60,000 nt of DNA from NCBI RefSeq assembly GCF_964204645.1, contig NC_134032.1, forward strand, positions 8,800,275 to 8,860,274, written 5' to 3'. Below the pieces are notes generated by a model. It worked only from the letters and a program-made list of their open reading frames with translations, ran no database searches and had not been told where the DNA came from. Below, piece by piece: positions 1 to 14,500 of this stretch; the first letter of the stretch is position 1, and the number at the start of each line of letters is the position of its first letter. The position numbers and the translations under genes were made by a program. Origin of the DNA: Tubulanus polymorphus (lineage: Eukaryota; Nemertea; Palaeonemertea; Tubulaniformes; Tubulanidae).

Positions 1-944
1 CCATCTAAACGCTTGAATTGCTTATAACACGACCAGGTATGAATTAGAATAGATCGGCTTAATATTTCGAATGCAAATTTGCCGATTAAGCAATCGGAAA
101 TTCGAAGTGCTTGAGAAATTTTTCAATACGCACATTACTTCGAATAGCGATAAGTTCATTGACACATGTGACAATTGTTTTGTTACTTTCGATAGCGAGT
201 CGAATAAGCTATGCGACAGCTAACGACAGCACAATCGCAATATCAACAGAAGTTCATTTTATCCTACACGATGAGGCTAAATTCAGTGAAATCGATCCTG
301 TTCTGAAATAAATATTTTCCTTGATACATTTTGTTTATTGTAGCGATTCTATGCGGTTTATACATTAACCTACTATAACATATTTGACCGTTTTCAAGAA
401 CCCAAAAATTACAATTTTCTGGGAATCTGTTTTTTTTTCAAAAACAACCCAAACCCGAAATTGTGTACAGTTAGTACGCAGCGTATATAATGTCGGATTA
501 GAGAATATTGAAAAAACTTAGAAAAAGTTCAGTGAAGGAAAATAAGCTCAGCAGTGACAAATTGTCATTTCATCCCCTTCACGTGATTAATTGATGTCCA
601 AATATGTTCTACCGTGAAAACTCTGCATTTAGTGTCAAACGAATTTTTGTATACGTATCTCAGGATGCATTCTCTTCAAAAAGGTAGCCTATTAGGAAAA
701 AACTTACCCGGTAAAATCCTAATTTGTCCTAAACGATATTCCAACTATTATTTTGTTAATTATTCAACTATCATCACTAACTGAGTAAGTTAGTTGAACT
801 TACATAAAGATATTTCATTAGGGACACTTCAATTTCACACCATTCAATATCATAAGGGAACAAAATTCTTTGAAACTTTGTAGTTCTTAAGACTAGGTTT
901 TGTTTCCGAAATTTACTAAATGCACCAATTCTAATAATTCACTC

Positions 945-1027
945 ATTGAAGCTTCTATACATAAGAAGCGAAAGCTCGTGCGTCGAAATAAAGAGTTTAA
1001 CCTTTAAAGTACTACTCGTCTCTTCAT
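945..1027 (+). repeat. Right-arm copy of a foldback (MITE-like) family
   Basis: GCTTCT (951-956) and AGAAGC (964-969) form a stem, followed by GAAAGCTCGTGCGTC and then an AT-rich stretch ending in GTACTACTCGTCTC. The same order occurs at the right end of the element at 34975-35690 and, inverted, at 17410-17515. This copy looks solitary, with no matching left arm seen nearby. Confidence 0.6.
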
Positions 1028-2316
1028 TTAAATTCAAATAATATAAGTCTTTGTTGATTCTTTTTTGTTGGAATATGCATAACTTTTTCTGGGCAAATTT
1101 CTATATTCTGTCGAGTCATGGACTCTAAAACGATGGTCAAGGTATTTTGGCTATAAGGAATATAACTAACTCCCTGGGGCAACGATGTGGCTGATGAAAT
1201 GATCTCTCCCATTGTAATCCCACCATTTAATCACTCATTGTATAACAATCTCTCAATTAAGCCTCGGACTCTTAAACGAATTATGAGTGCATGCTTTAGT
1301 ATAGGCTCTGATATAGAGCATATTGTCTTGATTTAGAACATGTATGCATAAACTCTAGGCTGCAAAGAAATACGTTTTCAGCGGCTCTAATCGAGTTAAA
1401 TCTTTCGTGATAGATTAACACAGAGAGGCGGCACCCAATCGCTGCTTATTGACATTAGGCACAAGCCACTGTTATGTTCATTAGTAAAACTAATATAGAA
1501 TGAATAAGTGAGGAGGGAAAATGTATAAATTAGATTTATAAATGAATTTATAAAAATTTAGCATGCATCGGAGTGCACTTAAATTGGATTATTACAAAAT
1601 AACTCACTTCAAAATTTATGATATTGTTTCATTGATATTTATTACTTTAAAGCAATTCACTTTAAGAACTTTGGTCAACAATAAGTCTGACCTGCAAATC
1701 AAATCATCGGGAGACAAAATACTGCTTCAAAAAATTATATTGCTAATACATTCCTAATCTCAACCTTTCGCCATAAACCTACTGGATTTAGGGCCTGGGG
1801 CATTTTAGATGGTTGTAGGTAAAAATCCCCTAGGTAAAATCCTCACTTGGCGATTTTTCAAGAACGTTTGAAAGCACGATATTTATTCAAACATATTCAT
1901 TCACAATAAAACTGCAATATATTTTAACTGTGCATTGAACTCTTTTGTTGAAATAAATCTTTAAATAAATTTATAGAATAAATGAAATTAATGAACTTTT
2001 TATTCATACTATCTTTTAATTCGAACTAAATAACTCTTTTTAACTTGTGGTATATTTCACTGTGCTGTGCGATAAAATATTAGAAATAAAGAACTCTTAA
2101 TTTGGAATATCTTAACTTCGAGCTTGTAATATATTTTAATTGGCGATGAAATCTTTTTAACTTGCGAGCGATGTGAACTGTGCGATAACTTTAAGCATTA
2201 TTTAAGTATTAATGAACTGTTAATTTGTCGTATTTCCTAATTTCATTTGTACAATAATAAGTATGCTTATGATATGGATTCGATTTACGTATCAATATTT
2301 TCATGTTGACGGGGGC

Positions 2317-2346
2317 CTGATGATGGCTAATAGCATTAGCCGAAAC
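2317..2346 (+). other. Stem-loop with hammerhead-like core
   Basis: CTGATGA (2317-2323) is followed by one extra T, a perfect 7-bp stem (GGCTAAT 2325-2331, ATTAGCC 2335-2341) with loop AGC, then GAAAC. The order resembles the conserved core of hammerhead ribozymes, but the extra base between CTGATGA and the stem is not canonical and I found no convincing stem I or III. It probably marks the end of a transposable element. Confidence 0.4.
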
Positions 2347-5017
2347 ATTGCTCGTAGAACATTTGATTTTTAGCTGAATTCATTGTGGGATTTGTCTCGT
2401 TATTCACCATACACGGATATTGTGTATTTTCTTCTCATTTTCATGTTGGTTTTGAACAACTTAAATTTTGCGATTCTAAAACCTTATTAACTTTAGATGA
2501 CAGTAATACCTTCAATTTACATGTAAAATATGATCACTGCTGAAAGTGTAATAAGGAATATATATTTACTCCAGTGACAATATTTTGATTCAAAGATTTA
2601 ATTCAATCATCTAGTCTGAGTCTGTATGGTAAAACTTCTGGCTAACCAAGAGCTAACCGAATACCGGTATATAGAAGGTGGTCGCTTGAAAATTAGTTAA
2701 TTTACGCAACAGGAATCTATCTTGATTTCAAGGGCACTCCAATTAGGCCTAATCGTTTCAATAGTGACCACTGTAAATTAGCCAGTAGTTTAAATGACCG
2801 AATTCAATCAACCGATTCGTATCCTAAGAATGAGAATTGTATCTAACCACAGTAGTTATTCCTCATCAAACGTTCGGTCATCATATTATACATCTATACA
2901 TCATTACTATCATCTTCAGTTAATAGAAGTGCAATAAAATCTAGAATCTATGAGTTGAGTTTTTTTGAACATAATAAATTGTGTTGATTTTATGTTAGTT
3001 AAATCAAATATTTGGAATATTTTACCGGGGGATTTTTACTTTGGGGATATAACCTAAATTATTTTATATCATCGGTTTTCATTAAAAAAAAAAGAACTAT
3101 TAATCTTAACTACACTTATATTCCTTTTGGAACATTAAGATTCTTTCATTGAATTTAATATGTTATTTCGTACAATAGTTCATCACAGTGCGTCATTCAC
3201 GCTTAAATGTACAAAACTTCTTTACAAAGTTCAAAATATAAACCAACAATCTCATCTCAAGCATGTACTAGCGCTGACGCTATGGGATAAAACCAAGTCT
3301 CGATTCATTGCCTAAAATGTGGGTACATTCATTCAAATCAGGACTAAAATACGCTTATATGAATATCTTGCATGATATCATTTTACAGGGTGTCTCATAG
3401 GCCTGGTTTTACTTGTACATTGTCATCAATTAATTAAACATCCCAAGTAACTTCTTTATTTACTTATGGCTTAATCACTGGTATTCAATAGCTAGTCGGC
3501 TATAGAAAGACTAACCCGATAAAATTCCATTAACCGTTCGTCCAGAGTCGAACACTCAGGCGTTAATTCGCAACGATTTTAAAGAAAGAAAATGATTGCA
3601 TGAAATCTAGTTTTGGTATCAATCGGCGTCCAATCTCTTAAACCATCCTAAACACAGAAGGGTAGTAGTTTGTGTCTATTTGCTTTTGCTGATGTCATTT
3701 AACATAACAATGGAAATGTATTCGTTTATTTGGAAATTATATGAAGATATGGAGTAATCATGTGACAAATCAAATTATTACTGCAAGGCAAAACATAGCG
3801 CACTTCAGATATATGATATGGCCTTAAAGACTTTTCATATATTAACAGTCCATTTTAACGTCTATTGATATGAATAGTCCAGTTTTGATATGACTGTCGC
3901 AACAGTTGGAATAAAACCTATGAAATCTAGGAGCATTTATCTCATGAAATTTAGATTTGAGATAATTGTATTGTATTATATGAGGATTAAACATTTCAAT
4001 GGCTGGTGATTATTTGTGATTAAGTAATCAGTGAGATGGACTGTTGATGTAGCCCTGATTGAGGCACTCGGGTCAAATAATATTTTTAGATAAAACAGTG
4101 CATCTGTTAAAGCAGAACACATGATTTTAAACTAAATACAAGTAGCTAAACCTTTAATTTTCATTCCTAACTTTTCATCACTCCTGATTATCAAAAATAA
4201 TTCAACAGTTTGATTAACGGATAGTTGCAGTTAACAACATTTCTATCTGATAGAGAAGGTATACAGGTATACAGAGGAACAAGAAAAGAACATCCAACTA
4301 GACACTGAAAAATCTTTCTTCGGGTTTTCTACCAGGGGCCTTTACCTTGGGGTATATTTAACTAGGGGATTTTTACTGAAAGGGACCTTTACGGGGCGAG
4401 TTTTTACCCGATCACATCGATTATTGAATGACATGTTCGATAAAATCATGACAAAAACTGGCATCACTGGTACAATTGGCTAATTTTCGCTATTCGGGTG
4501 GTTCTGTAGATTATTGGCTATACCGTTGGTAACTGAGTAGCTATTTGTATCACTGATCGGACTGTGAAAATATAGCTTTGACAACACCACAACGGGAAAT
4601 GAATCAAATGCAATATTTTACTCGAAAACGAGCTAAACCATGGAATCAGTAACGTTTTTTTTACAGTCCATGGCTGAAATGACGCTATTGAAAAAATCTA
4701 TGAGAAATACTGCCTCCGATTTTTATGAGGAAAATATAGGAATGAATTACGAACAGAATCAAATCAGGTTGCTCTTATTGGTATTGTGTATACATTTCAT
4801 TTAGTAGATATTACAAGTAATTCGTGTAATTAGGAAAAACTCGATCCAATAATGGGTTTTTCTTTCGGTTATAAGTAATTTACAACTTACCAAATATGGA
4901 CTACATGGTTTGAGATTAAAACCAGTGAGCATTATGGTATCAAGTTCAACCAAAATTGATTACGATCGGCCTTTCGTAGAATCTCCCTGAAGGTCACAAT
5001 TTTAGTAAATTGACCTT

Positions 5018-5035
5018 GGGAGGTTTAAACCTCCC
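5018..5035. repeat. Perfect 18-bp palindrome
   Basis: GGGAGGTTTAAACCTCCC is perfectly self-complementary. An inverted AAGGTCA/TGACCTT pair (4990-4996, 5011-5017) lies just before it. It could be the centre of a small foldback element; there is no evidence of a regulatory role. Confidence 0.5.
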
Positions 5036-5524
5036 GAATCCAATTAGCAAAATATCGGTCCTCTACGTCGGCGACAATAAAAGTACCTTGCGCGGAACTT
5101 TCTATTGTGCGCCTGCCGCGTTTTGGGCACGAGTAGCTTACGTAATCTTAATTGAAAGTTAAGATCACAGGCAGATATTGAGGTCTATGGCCCACACATA
5201 ACATCATAAATTGGTCAGGAAATAAAGTGTTTTGTGGTATAGATGACACGTTTGTACGATTGTACACTGTAAATCTATCATTTTTCAGGACTTGAGGACC
5301 AAAAATCGGCAATATTTTTGATACAAACTGAGAAAGTATCAAAACATTTGAGAACGCGTTAATAATGATTTAATAATAATGCCCCCTATAATGAAATAAG
5401 TTGAGTTCTATGAATTCCATATCTAGAGCCGATTGAATTAACTAAAAGATTGAATAACTATTCAAAACAAAAAACAATTCACGTACAACACATTAAGATG
5501 GTTTATTATTTTTTTCAAATATAG

Positions 5525-8500
5525 AGGCTACAGCCCGGGACAAACAGCTGGGTTTGGTACTGAAACCGACGGAGGAGACGTCTGACGACGAGACCGAAGC
5601 CGAGGACGGGTCGCCTGGTGTCCGAATGACGGCCGCAGATTTACTCTCCCAGATGAAAGCCAGGCCGGGTGTGAAAACGCAAGCTACCCCATCGGGGGCA
5701 GGTAAATATTTCGAGATTCTCACGCGCACCACTTTACTGTGGCACGTGAGTATCCACCAGGTTCGCTAGTAGATAGTCTCGTCTGGGACTGCGCTTCGAA
5801 TTGCTATACGCATTTTTTTAAATACGTCATATTGACCGTCAACAATGACGTTATACTTCAGTTGACCGCTGCGCATGCAAATATGTATACAGAATTTGCG
5901 AAATCATGGATAGATTTTAATTGAATTCTAGAGAATTCCGGCATCGTTGTACGAATATGCACCAGCGAACCTCGATTGCCGCAGTCGAATGAAGAGTTCT
6001 CATAAAGCAACGCTCGTTGAAATGGGCATAAAATTCAACAATTTCTCAAACCCTCCTTCTCCATGTCGTCTTATTCGTCCGACATAAGAAAAAATCTAAA
6101 AATTCGGCACCTTCTCGATTCTTTCATTTCTATAGTTTTATACCCATGGCGACTAATCCCAGCGCTGCTATTTGCTCCGATTCCATGCTGCCTGGCTAAA
6201 TCAGACTAAATTAAATCTTCTTACCACCGCACTCAGGTTTCCATAACAAATAATTCGGTGCTCTGGCGTCGCCATTCGGGAGACCACGCGACCGGCCACA
6301 CGCCACTAAATATATGAAACTTTTCGATCCAATAATCCGGAGTTGAATACCTCGTATTGTAACCCCGATAAAAAGCCTCATTAGCTCGAACGCGACGCTA
6401 AATTAAGCCCTGGAAAGCGAGTATTAATTGAAATGAATCGGATAAGCAGCGCACGTATCGATTCTGAAAGGAAATATCGAATGTTTCCGTACACACAGAG
6501 ACCGGCTCTATTGTAAACAAGGCAGACGGACTCAGATAGTTTAGAAACAGGGCGGTTTATACCGTGTCTATATTCGCTATCGATTCAATTCGTTTTTTCG
6601 ACCATTCAATCCACGCGGCTCCGATGCAAAGGTGGATAAGATCGCGGTATCGGGGCCGGAAATTTTACGGGACAGCTTATTAACGTCGCTAACGGGTGTA
6701 GAGACATTTCGCGATGGAATACCTCAGAGTAATCGCCGATGCTTTGCTGTTTAAAGGTAACGTGTCGCGTGCGTGTATGTTCGGATTTTATTGGCGCACC
6801 GAAAAAAACTAGCTGAATTTTCCGACGATTATTTCTGGCATAAGGAGAGGGTAGAGCGAGTAGGAGAAGGGAACGGGAGATCACTTGAAAATGACTAATA
6901 GAACATCTCATAGCTAAAAGGTTTTTCAACGCGGGACGGATTTCCGTAGTGTTGTGGAAAGAGTATCTATAAATCTAATTTGACTCAATATTTGACAAAT
7001 TCAACACTATAAAGATATAATATAACATTTATTTCTGTATTTGATAACGTATTTTTCTCCTTTTTTAAGATGAAGATATTGCACGAAATTTGACACAACT
7101 TCTTAGATATTTTCGATATACAAATAACTTTTATTTTCTTCTTGAATATTTCCAGACAAATCGGTCAGTTCGTCAGAACTCATCGCATCCAGCAATGAAA
7201 TCATTGTGGACAAAAAACGTAAGTTGATTTACTGTATTAACTGGTAATGAACTTGTCTTTCGACAGTGTTTTTATACGTCCAGTATTTTCAAAACAGTTT
7301 CAGCTGAATTTTCAAAATTCATATCAGTTGTGTGTACAATGCCTAATTAGGGCCACATTAAAAAAACAAAATCCGACGTTAAAGCGTCATTTTTCTTTTT
7401 ACATTTTTTAATTTTCGTTTTCACGCTACGTTGCAAAACCGACCACTTGTTCTAACATAGCGTTAAAACGAAAAACTAGTTTTAACCTGGCGATTCTTAT
7501 CAAAAAGTGTAAACTGTAAAGAGAAATAGTGTGGATATCGAGTGTCATATTCTTTTCAATCAGCCATAGGCTATCAATCATAGTAGGCTATCCGTTTAGA
7601 AAAGGACGAATTTCCTTTAGAGAATTTCGCGATTTTCAAATGATTATTAAATGACTTTTCTTTATGATTTAATGAAATTTCAGCGAAACGGACGAAAGAC
7701 AAAGAGCAGACGATGAAGAAAAAACAAACGACTAAAGACAAAAAGCCAACGGGTAAACGGAAAAATAAAAACAAGAAGAAAGGTGGCGCTAAAACCGCAG
7801 CCGGCGAAGATGAAGTATCGATGATGGAGATGATCGAAGCTGATCAGGTGAGTTAACCATAGAATGTATAGAAGGATATGTACATACTGTAATTATTCCT
7901 AGTTTTCTTTCTCGACATATATGTAAAAACTGTATCTCTTAAAACATGATTGCGTCATATCACTATCAATGTATGTACCTTCATAAACTCCTGTGAAACT
8001 ATTTTTGGTATTTGGCCACCTTGTAGTAATTTGTATCGTATGACGGGATTATCTGTGCTAAATTCTTTATTTGTTGTTGTGAAATATTGAGCAAAAACTT
8101 TATGAAACCTTGGAACTTTGAGACGGACACCTTTTGAGTAGAAAAGCCACAGACAGACGTAGAGAATTGATAATAAGTGGCCAGATCAAAACAAAAATCA
8201 AACGAAATCTATCAGTCAAATAAGTTAAGGGGTCAATCCCTATTTTAAGATCAAAAACATCTATGCAATGAAAAGAATTAATCCTTTAATAAAACAAATT
8301 CAAAATGTTTAAAAATGTTTTTGCCATGAATTTGAACAGAAAATCAAGTTACGCCAAATTTCCGTCTTTGCCTCGCCGAACGTTGATTTCTAAGTATAGG
8401 GCGAAGCGTTATTTTGTACATTTTCGGTTTTAATCGTTTCAGAAATCGTTTTTTTTTTCAACTTGCAAATTGATATTTACGAATTGATCGATATGCGAAA

Positions 8501-11500
8501 TCCGCCATTTTTACAGAAAAGTTGATTTTTGAAGATTGTTTGGAAAGTCGATGAAAAATTCGTAGTGATAATTCGTTTCATATGGTACATCTATACCATG
8601 CTGGTTCCAACAATCCCAAGGTCCCGGTTGCACTTATGGCTTTAGTCTAAAAGTAGTACTAAATCTCAAGACTGGCCTTAAGTTTCTAGATTGGCCATAT
8701 GACTAAGATTGTTTAATTTTTTTCAATCTAAGCCATGACTGGTCGGCGATGACCTAATCAAATTCCTCCGATGAGGCAATTCCAGAAAATATGTTTGCCT
8801 TGATCAAATTGCCCTTCATTACCCTTCCAGCGATATGGCTACTTCCATATTACTCTACCAACAATCCGATGACTTCATATGAGGATTGTCAGTGGACATT
8901 TTTCTACAGTGGAATAAATGCCGTTGATTTCAGGAAAAAACACGAGGTGGCGTAGGTGATGACGTAAAGCCCGGTGAAGCAGAAGGTTCAGATATCTGCA
9001 GCGATGACTACTCGGGTGACGAGGATTTCGAATTCCGCGATGCTAAATCAGAGGACGAAATGAGCTTCTATTTTCCGACACCGACGCCATCTAGCGAGCG
9101 CGATGGTTACTCGCCTGCTGCCGGATACGGAGTGCCTCCGCTGCCAGAGATAGTGATCAAATCGCCGGTAAGTTTGAACGTTAACTCAACCCAATGGGTG
9201 CATATCCAATTTCAACTCAGGCGAGCGCCCCTCACTGTGGGTCACTCGGGTGATTATAAGTAGTTTCAATATTTGCTCTCAACCCGCTAAGCGCCATTTA
9301 TACTAATATTTGCAGGATCGGGATTTTTTAACGCTGCAAAAAACCATTACGACTGCTCATATGCATTGATACATACGTAGTATGCGTCATGCAAGGGGTT
9401 CTGTTTGAGTCGATGTGCACTACGTCATCGATATTGGCGCTTAAAAATAGCAGTTACAATAAAGTGAATGTTGGTGTTTAATTTGTAATTGAGTATATTT
9501 CATAACTCGTATTTCACATTTGATAAATTTCAATTATTGTTTTTGAGAGGATGTGCACAACGCCATCAGTATAGCGGGCTAGACTGGTTGCCGGTAAATT
9601 CAATTCAATTTCAAAATTACTAAGTTTTATTCTTAAAATTATGTATGTTACTACATATGTTATATAATTTATTGTCGACAATATCAAGCATTATATGTGT
9701 TTTTTTCGAGGTGTCAATAAATGTTCAAGCTAGAACGTATTACTCACCTCGTATCAACTTAGGGCATTATTCGCAAGTGTTACGCATAAAGGATCTGGCC
9801 AAAAGTGGACTAAGTATATCGGTCTACTGGTTAGCGCGGTTGCGTACTCCAGGAGACCCGGGTTCGAATCCCGATTAGCGCGCTCAATTTCACTGTCACT
9901 TCTCTTAGTCGTTGCACAGGCCCAAGACTTTTCCCCGTGCCCGCTTGGCTCCACTTAAGGCACCTTAAATCAACTTAGGGCCGAAGGAATTTCTTCCCCT
10001 AAGCCCACTGGGCGCCACTGACACCGCTATTAGCAAAAGGTCTTCCTTTTTCACTGTGTATTGCTGATTATATCCCGCTAAATTCAGTACCCGGTATTTA
10101 TACCCACACTGGCAAATCAGTGGGAAAAAACACGTGCATTATCGAAATTACCATGTTCGCAGGAACAGATACGTCAAACCTAAAAATATAACTGTTTCTC
10201 GAATGTTCAGAGTATTGTTTTCTTATAGTTTTGTGTCGTTTATGGTAATGGCTGCGCTATCGAGCATCGACTGAAGACTCGGTTCTGGTGTGAATACCGC
10301 AAGCCTATCTTTGATATACACATATTGTAAAAGCTACAAAAAAACAAAGAGAGTTCCAATTCTTATTAGAAATGAAATGCTGCCTGCCTGGGCAATATTT
10401 AAAGAAATTCATGTTTCTGAAAGAAAATAGATAGAAATGAACGCCATTTTAAGGAATTTGAAAATGAGAAACAAGGTATCATTCTTTCGGGCCTTACGAA
10501 TTATATCTGTACGCTGCAACATCATTTCCATCCACTGAATGAAAATCTCTACATGCTCGTCAGTACCTATTTTTTTCGATCAATTCAATTTTTGAAATTG
10601 TTCATATTATTATCCATCCTCCCTCGGCAGGAATTCGAACCCGATGGCATCGCTACACTCAGCCACGGCACGAACCCCTGCCACGCTAGACCGGATGTGC
10701 AGGTACATGCGCAGCTTTGCCGCACGAAAACTTGCGGCACCGATCAGATTGCTCGTTGTATAATCGCTGAGGTAGATTTCAGGGAAGAACTATAAATGGG
10801 AAACCCTGGGCTAGAATAAAACGGGATTTCTGATTGGCTAATAATGACATCATCCAAGCTGCGCATGTAGCTGCGCACTCGGTCTAGTGTGGCAGGGTTT
10901 TGTACCGTGGCAATCTCGATGTCATCAGGTTCGAATCCCAGCCGGGGGAGGATAATTATTATCATTGAATAAGTTTATTTACTGCAATTGTTTTTACATT
11001 ATATATTCATACGATGACGGTACAAAGAAAGCTTGATGCTTGTGTTATGTATCACCCCCACGAGTTACAAAAGAACAAAACAAAGAAAACTTTTAGAAAA
11101 AAATCATGACAAAAACGTATAAGTATCAAGAACACATTATGTATCTATAACTTAATGCGACGAGTAATGTAAACGATGTTTTCAAATTAAGAGAATAATC
11201 CATGAAGTACGTTATCAAACAAAAGGAACATAAACATATGCACACACCTACACATGCATATACATACTTACATACACATCAACTCATTGTCAGAGTTCGG
11301 AACAACCTTTCGGATAAACAGCCTTCTAGGCTCTGTTTATGTCCTGTCGTACTTAACACATTAGAAATTAATCAATCTATTATGTTTGTGTGAAGAAGAA
11401 AATCTTGCACGTATTCTCGGTGACAAATGAACTACTGACTGGTGTCTATTTCAAGTTGACTTGGGAGCACATCAGGTGGCCTAGCGCAGTCAGTTTTGAT

Positions 11501-14500
11501 GGTTTTTGATATTAGATAATACTCACTGACTTCAGGAAAAGAGCCACGTATCGGACAAGTCGAGACGATCGGGAATCGAGGGTCTACCCGATATAAAACA
11601 ACAACCACGGACAAAAAAGCGAAAACCGCCGCCGAAAGTTAGGAAAAAAGCTCGCGAAGCCCCGTAAGTGTTTTTAAACCATGGCAAACACGATAGAAAT
11701 AGATCTAGCTGGTCTCTGTTAAAGTGTTGAAAAAATACAACATATATCACAACCATTTCCAGACCACTCCTCATAATACGATAAACGGCTATTCCTCCAT
11801 GAATCCGTCTATGATATCAGTCATCAAATTGTTCCTATGTATTCTTCTAGAATAGATGTCGACCCTCATAAATCCCTTACATGATTCAATTGCTATCGAC
11901 ATATTCAGAAAGGATGGCTTGCTCCACGAATTCCCGATAATATCGACATTACCTTTATAGATCCTTTTGGGAAAGATTGCTGCCTTCAAAAATTCCCGAT
12001 GACGTCGTTGATTTACCTCTATAGGACACTTCCAAAAAGGCAACTTTAAATTATGTCATAAGAGAATTTCTTGGAGGCCGCCATATTTTCCCCAGGATTT
12101 ATTTCGTTGTTTTCAATTTGACAGCAGCAACGATTATTTTCAAAGCAGAAACTATGAATCTAAAATCTGTTTCCTCTACAGGGAATATAAAAGAAAGCGT
12201 AGACCAAGGCCGGTTTTGAATCCACAAGCGCCATCTGTCGACGAGGAGTTGAGCGTAGCAGCCGACCCGTTGGATTATTTGGCTAAATACTGTATCATCC
12301 AGTAAGCATTCATTTTACGGAGTGATGCAAACCGAAAGGGCAATCCAGCATTGATATCCCACTGTACACTGCAGCCTCCCTTGCAACAAGTGGAAACCCC
12401 TATTGCCACAGTAGTTGATTTCCGACTGCCTTTAAGCACAGGTGGATCCCCACTTGTCACGAGTGGAATCCTGTATTGCCACAGTAGTTGATACCCCCAT
12501 ACTAAGACTTCCTTGTGGATCTTCAGTTGCAACAAGTGGAATCTACTGCCATAGAAAATGATAAGAGTACTTGCCACTATCGCACCTGGTGGATCCAAAC
12601 ACGTCACAAATTGCTCGACTCGTTTAGGCCTATCAATGTAAAAGGTCAAGATCATAAGTTTGTAGTTGATGTGACCTTAGGCCCTACAAGTTATTTCTAT
12701 TTCAGTCCTGATCGTCTGCCATTTTACGAACGCATATTCGACGCCATTATCTCCAAGCAGACGCCGAAGTTCCCGGATATCGTGACTTCAGAACAACAGA
12801 CAGTAGCGTTGGCAGAAAGTAGGCCACCTGGTGGCAGACTGACGCAACACGAGTATTCAATGATGCGCGACATGACCGTATTAACGCGCGCACCACGTGA
12901 CCGGAACCTCGTTCAAATGGCTGTAAGTTTTTCTTTGCAATATTTCAAATTCAATCTCCAATTATCGAGCTCACCACCAGTTGGCGTGACTGACGGTCGG
13001 TCTTCGTTGGTCAAAAGTTTGTTCATTTTGACTTTTGAACTTCTGACCGGGTTTTTTGATCCCCGAATCTGAATATAATCAAACGAGAAATATGGGAAAT
13101 TCACTTTTATTCTCTCGGGTATTCGGTATAGTTTTAAATGATCTACTAGAAGAGAAGTAAAGTTTATTCGATTAGTCTGAAATGTAGAAGAAATCGAGGG
13201 CCAGGAAACCGAGCAGCTACTAGCGACACCTGGCGGATCCTCGCTTGCATAAGGAGGAATCCTCACTTACGATGATAGGATAAGTTTCGACGTGTAGTAT
13301 TAATGCCGGTATTTCCATTTCATTTTTTCATCATCAGGGGGAGGGACCGACCGACCGGCAAATCGAGAAGCTGCTGTACACAATCCACGACTTTCACGAC
13401 AAATACGAAACATTAGAAAAACAACTGAACGAGAAACAAGGTAACAATTGAGCATCGATTAATTATCTATCAATAACTGACTAATTGCATAGCTTTTTCA
13501 GTGACTTTTCTTATCATTGGTTATCAGTAAATATCAATTAATTGCTCATCGATAGGGAATCATTTTACGATCATCGATTAACGATGAATCAGCTGCTTAA
13601 TTAGAATGACGCTTAGGAAGTGATGACGAATTACTTCGTCGTGTTATATATAGACTGCAGATTCTATTAGTCTATGTGGTCACGCGTAGATGGAATTCAG
13701 GTTAGCTTTGGTTACACCTCGGCATCATTATCTTTACAAGACAATCAATTCAAGGGTACATCTGTGTTCTGGAGGAGACATCCGACAAAAACACGCATTG
13801 AGCCTTGTCACAAATCAATGAGGGGAAACGCCTAAAATGCGTGAGTGGCATGAAAACATATAACATCATCACCTGTACGGGTAGAACCTTCTTCCAAATA
13901 ATTGAACACATCTAGTAGGTAGAATTTGAAACTGCTGAATTCGGTTCCACCGAAATTGTTGAACGGGGTTCACTAAAACTGTGGAATTGGGGAACACGAA
14001 CTCTGTGAAATATTCTACAAGTCAGTGGGATGGGGATTTCCATAAAACTATTCAACCAGGATCAACCATGGTTATAGGGTTACACTGTGGAACTAGGACT
14101 GTGGAACTGTGGAACTAGGTTTCATAAAAACCGAGGGACATGTATTTACTGAATCTATTTATACTCAATTTTACAGATAGACGGCTGACAATTCTATCGA
14201 GTTTAGCGCGCCGCGATTTTCCGGACTTAACGAAAACTGAATTCGACTCCGGGAAACGCGGCAAGAAAAGAGAGTCATCGAATAAGAACGGAAACGCAGT
14301 TAAAAACGTTAGTAGTTTCTGATATTCTGATACTTGAATAGTTCCAAAATTTCCAAAGGGTCCCCAAGTTAGTTCTAGCCCCAAAGTTCGGCTTTAGAGA
14401 CAAGATGGCCACCTACATCACAGCCCGTATGACATCATCAAATTTCCTCTATAGACCCGTTCAGAAACGATGACTGCCTCCATATATTCCCCCATGACAT

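Larger units (their letters stand above)
1..5524. other. Non-coding 5' flank with degraded repeats
   Basis: I see no convincing exon here; the open frames are short and low in complexity. The sequence is AT-rich. Recognisable pieces are a terminal arm of a foldback family (945-1027), a stem-loop with a hammerhead-like core (2317-2346) and an 18-bp palindrome (5018-5035). Short G-rich phrases such as GGGGATTTTTAC recur near 1830, 3030 and 4360 and suggest old interspersed repeats. The first exon or exons of the gene at 5.5-24.4 kb may lie here or further left. Confidence 0.6.

Noticed and set aside
4671-4770. Possible first exon of the EF-hand-like gene (MAEMTLLKK...)
   Set aside because: The acceptor-like sequence and ATG are attractive, but the donor phase does not match the exon at 5525 and the peptide shows no link to it.
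9822-9890. Functional tRNA gene
   Set aside because: A and B boxes are too close and no cloverleaf with a paired acceptor stem forms, so a SINE head explains it.
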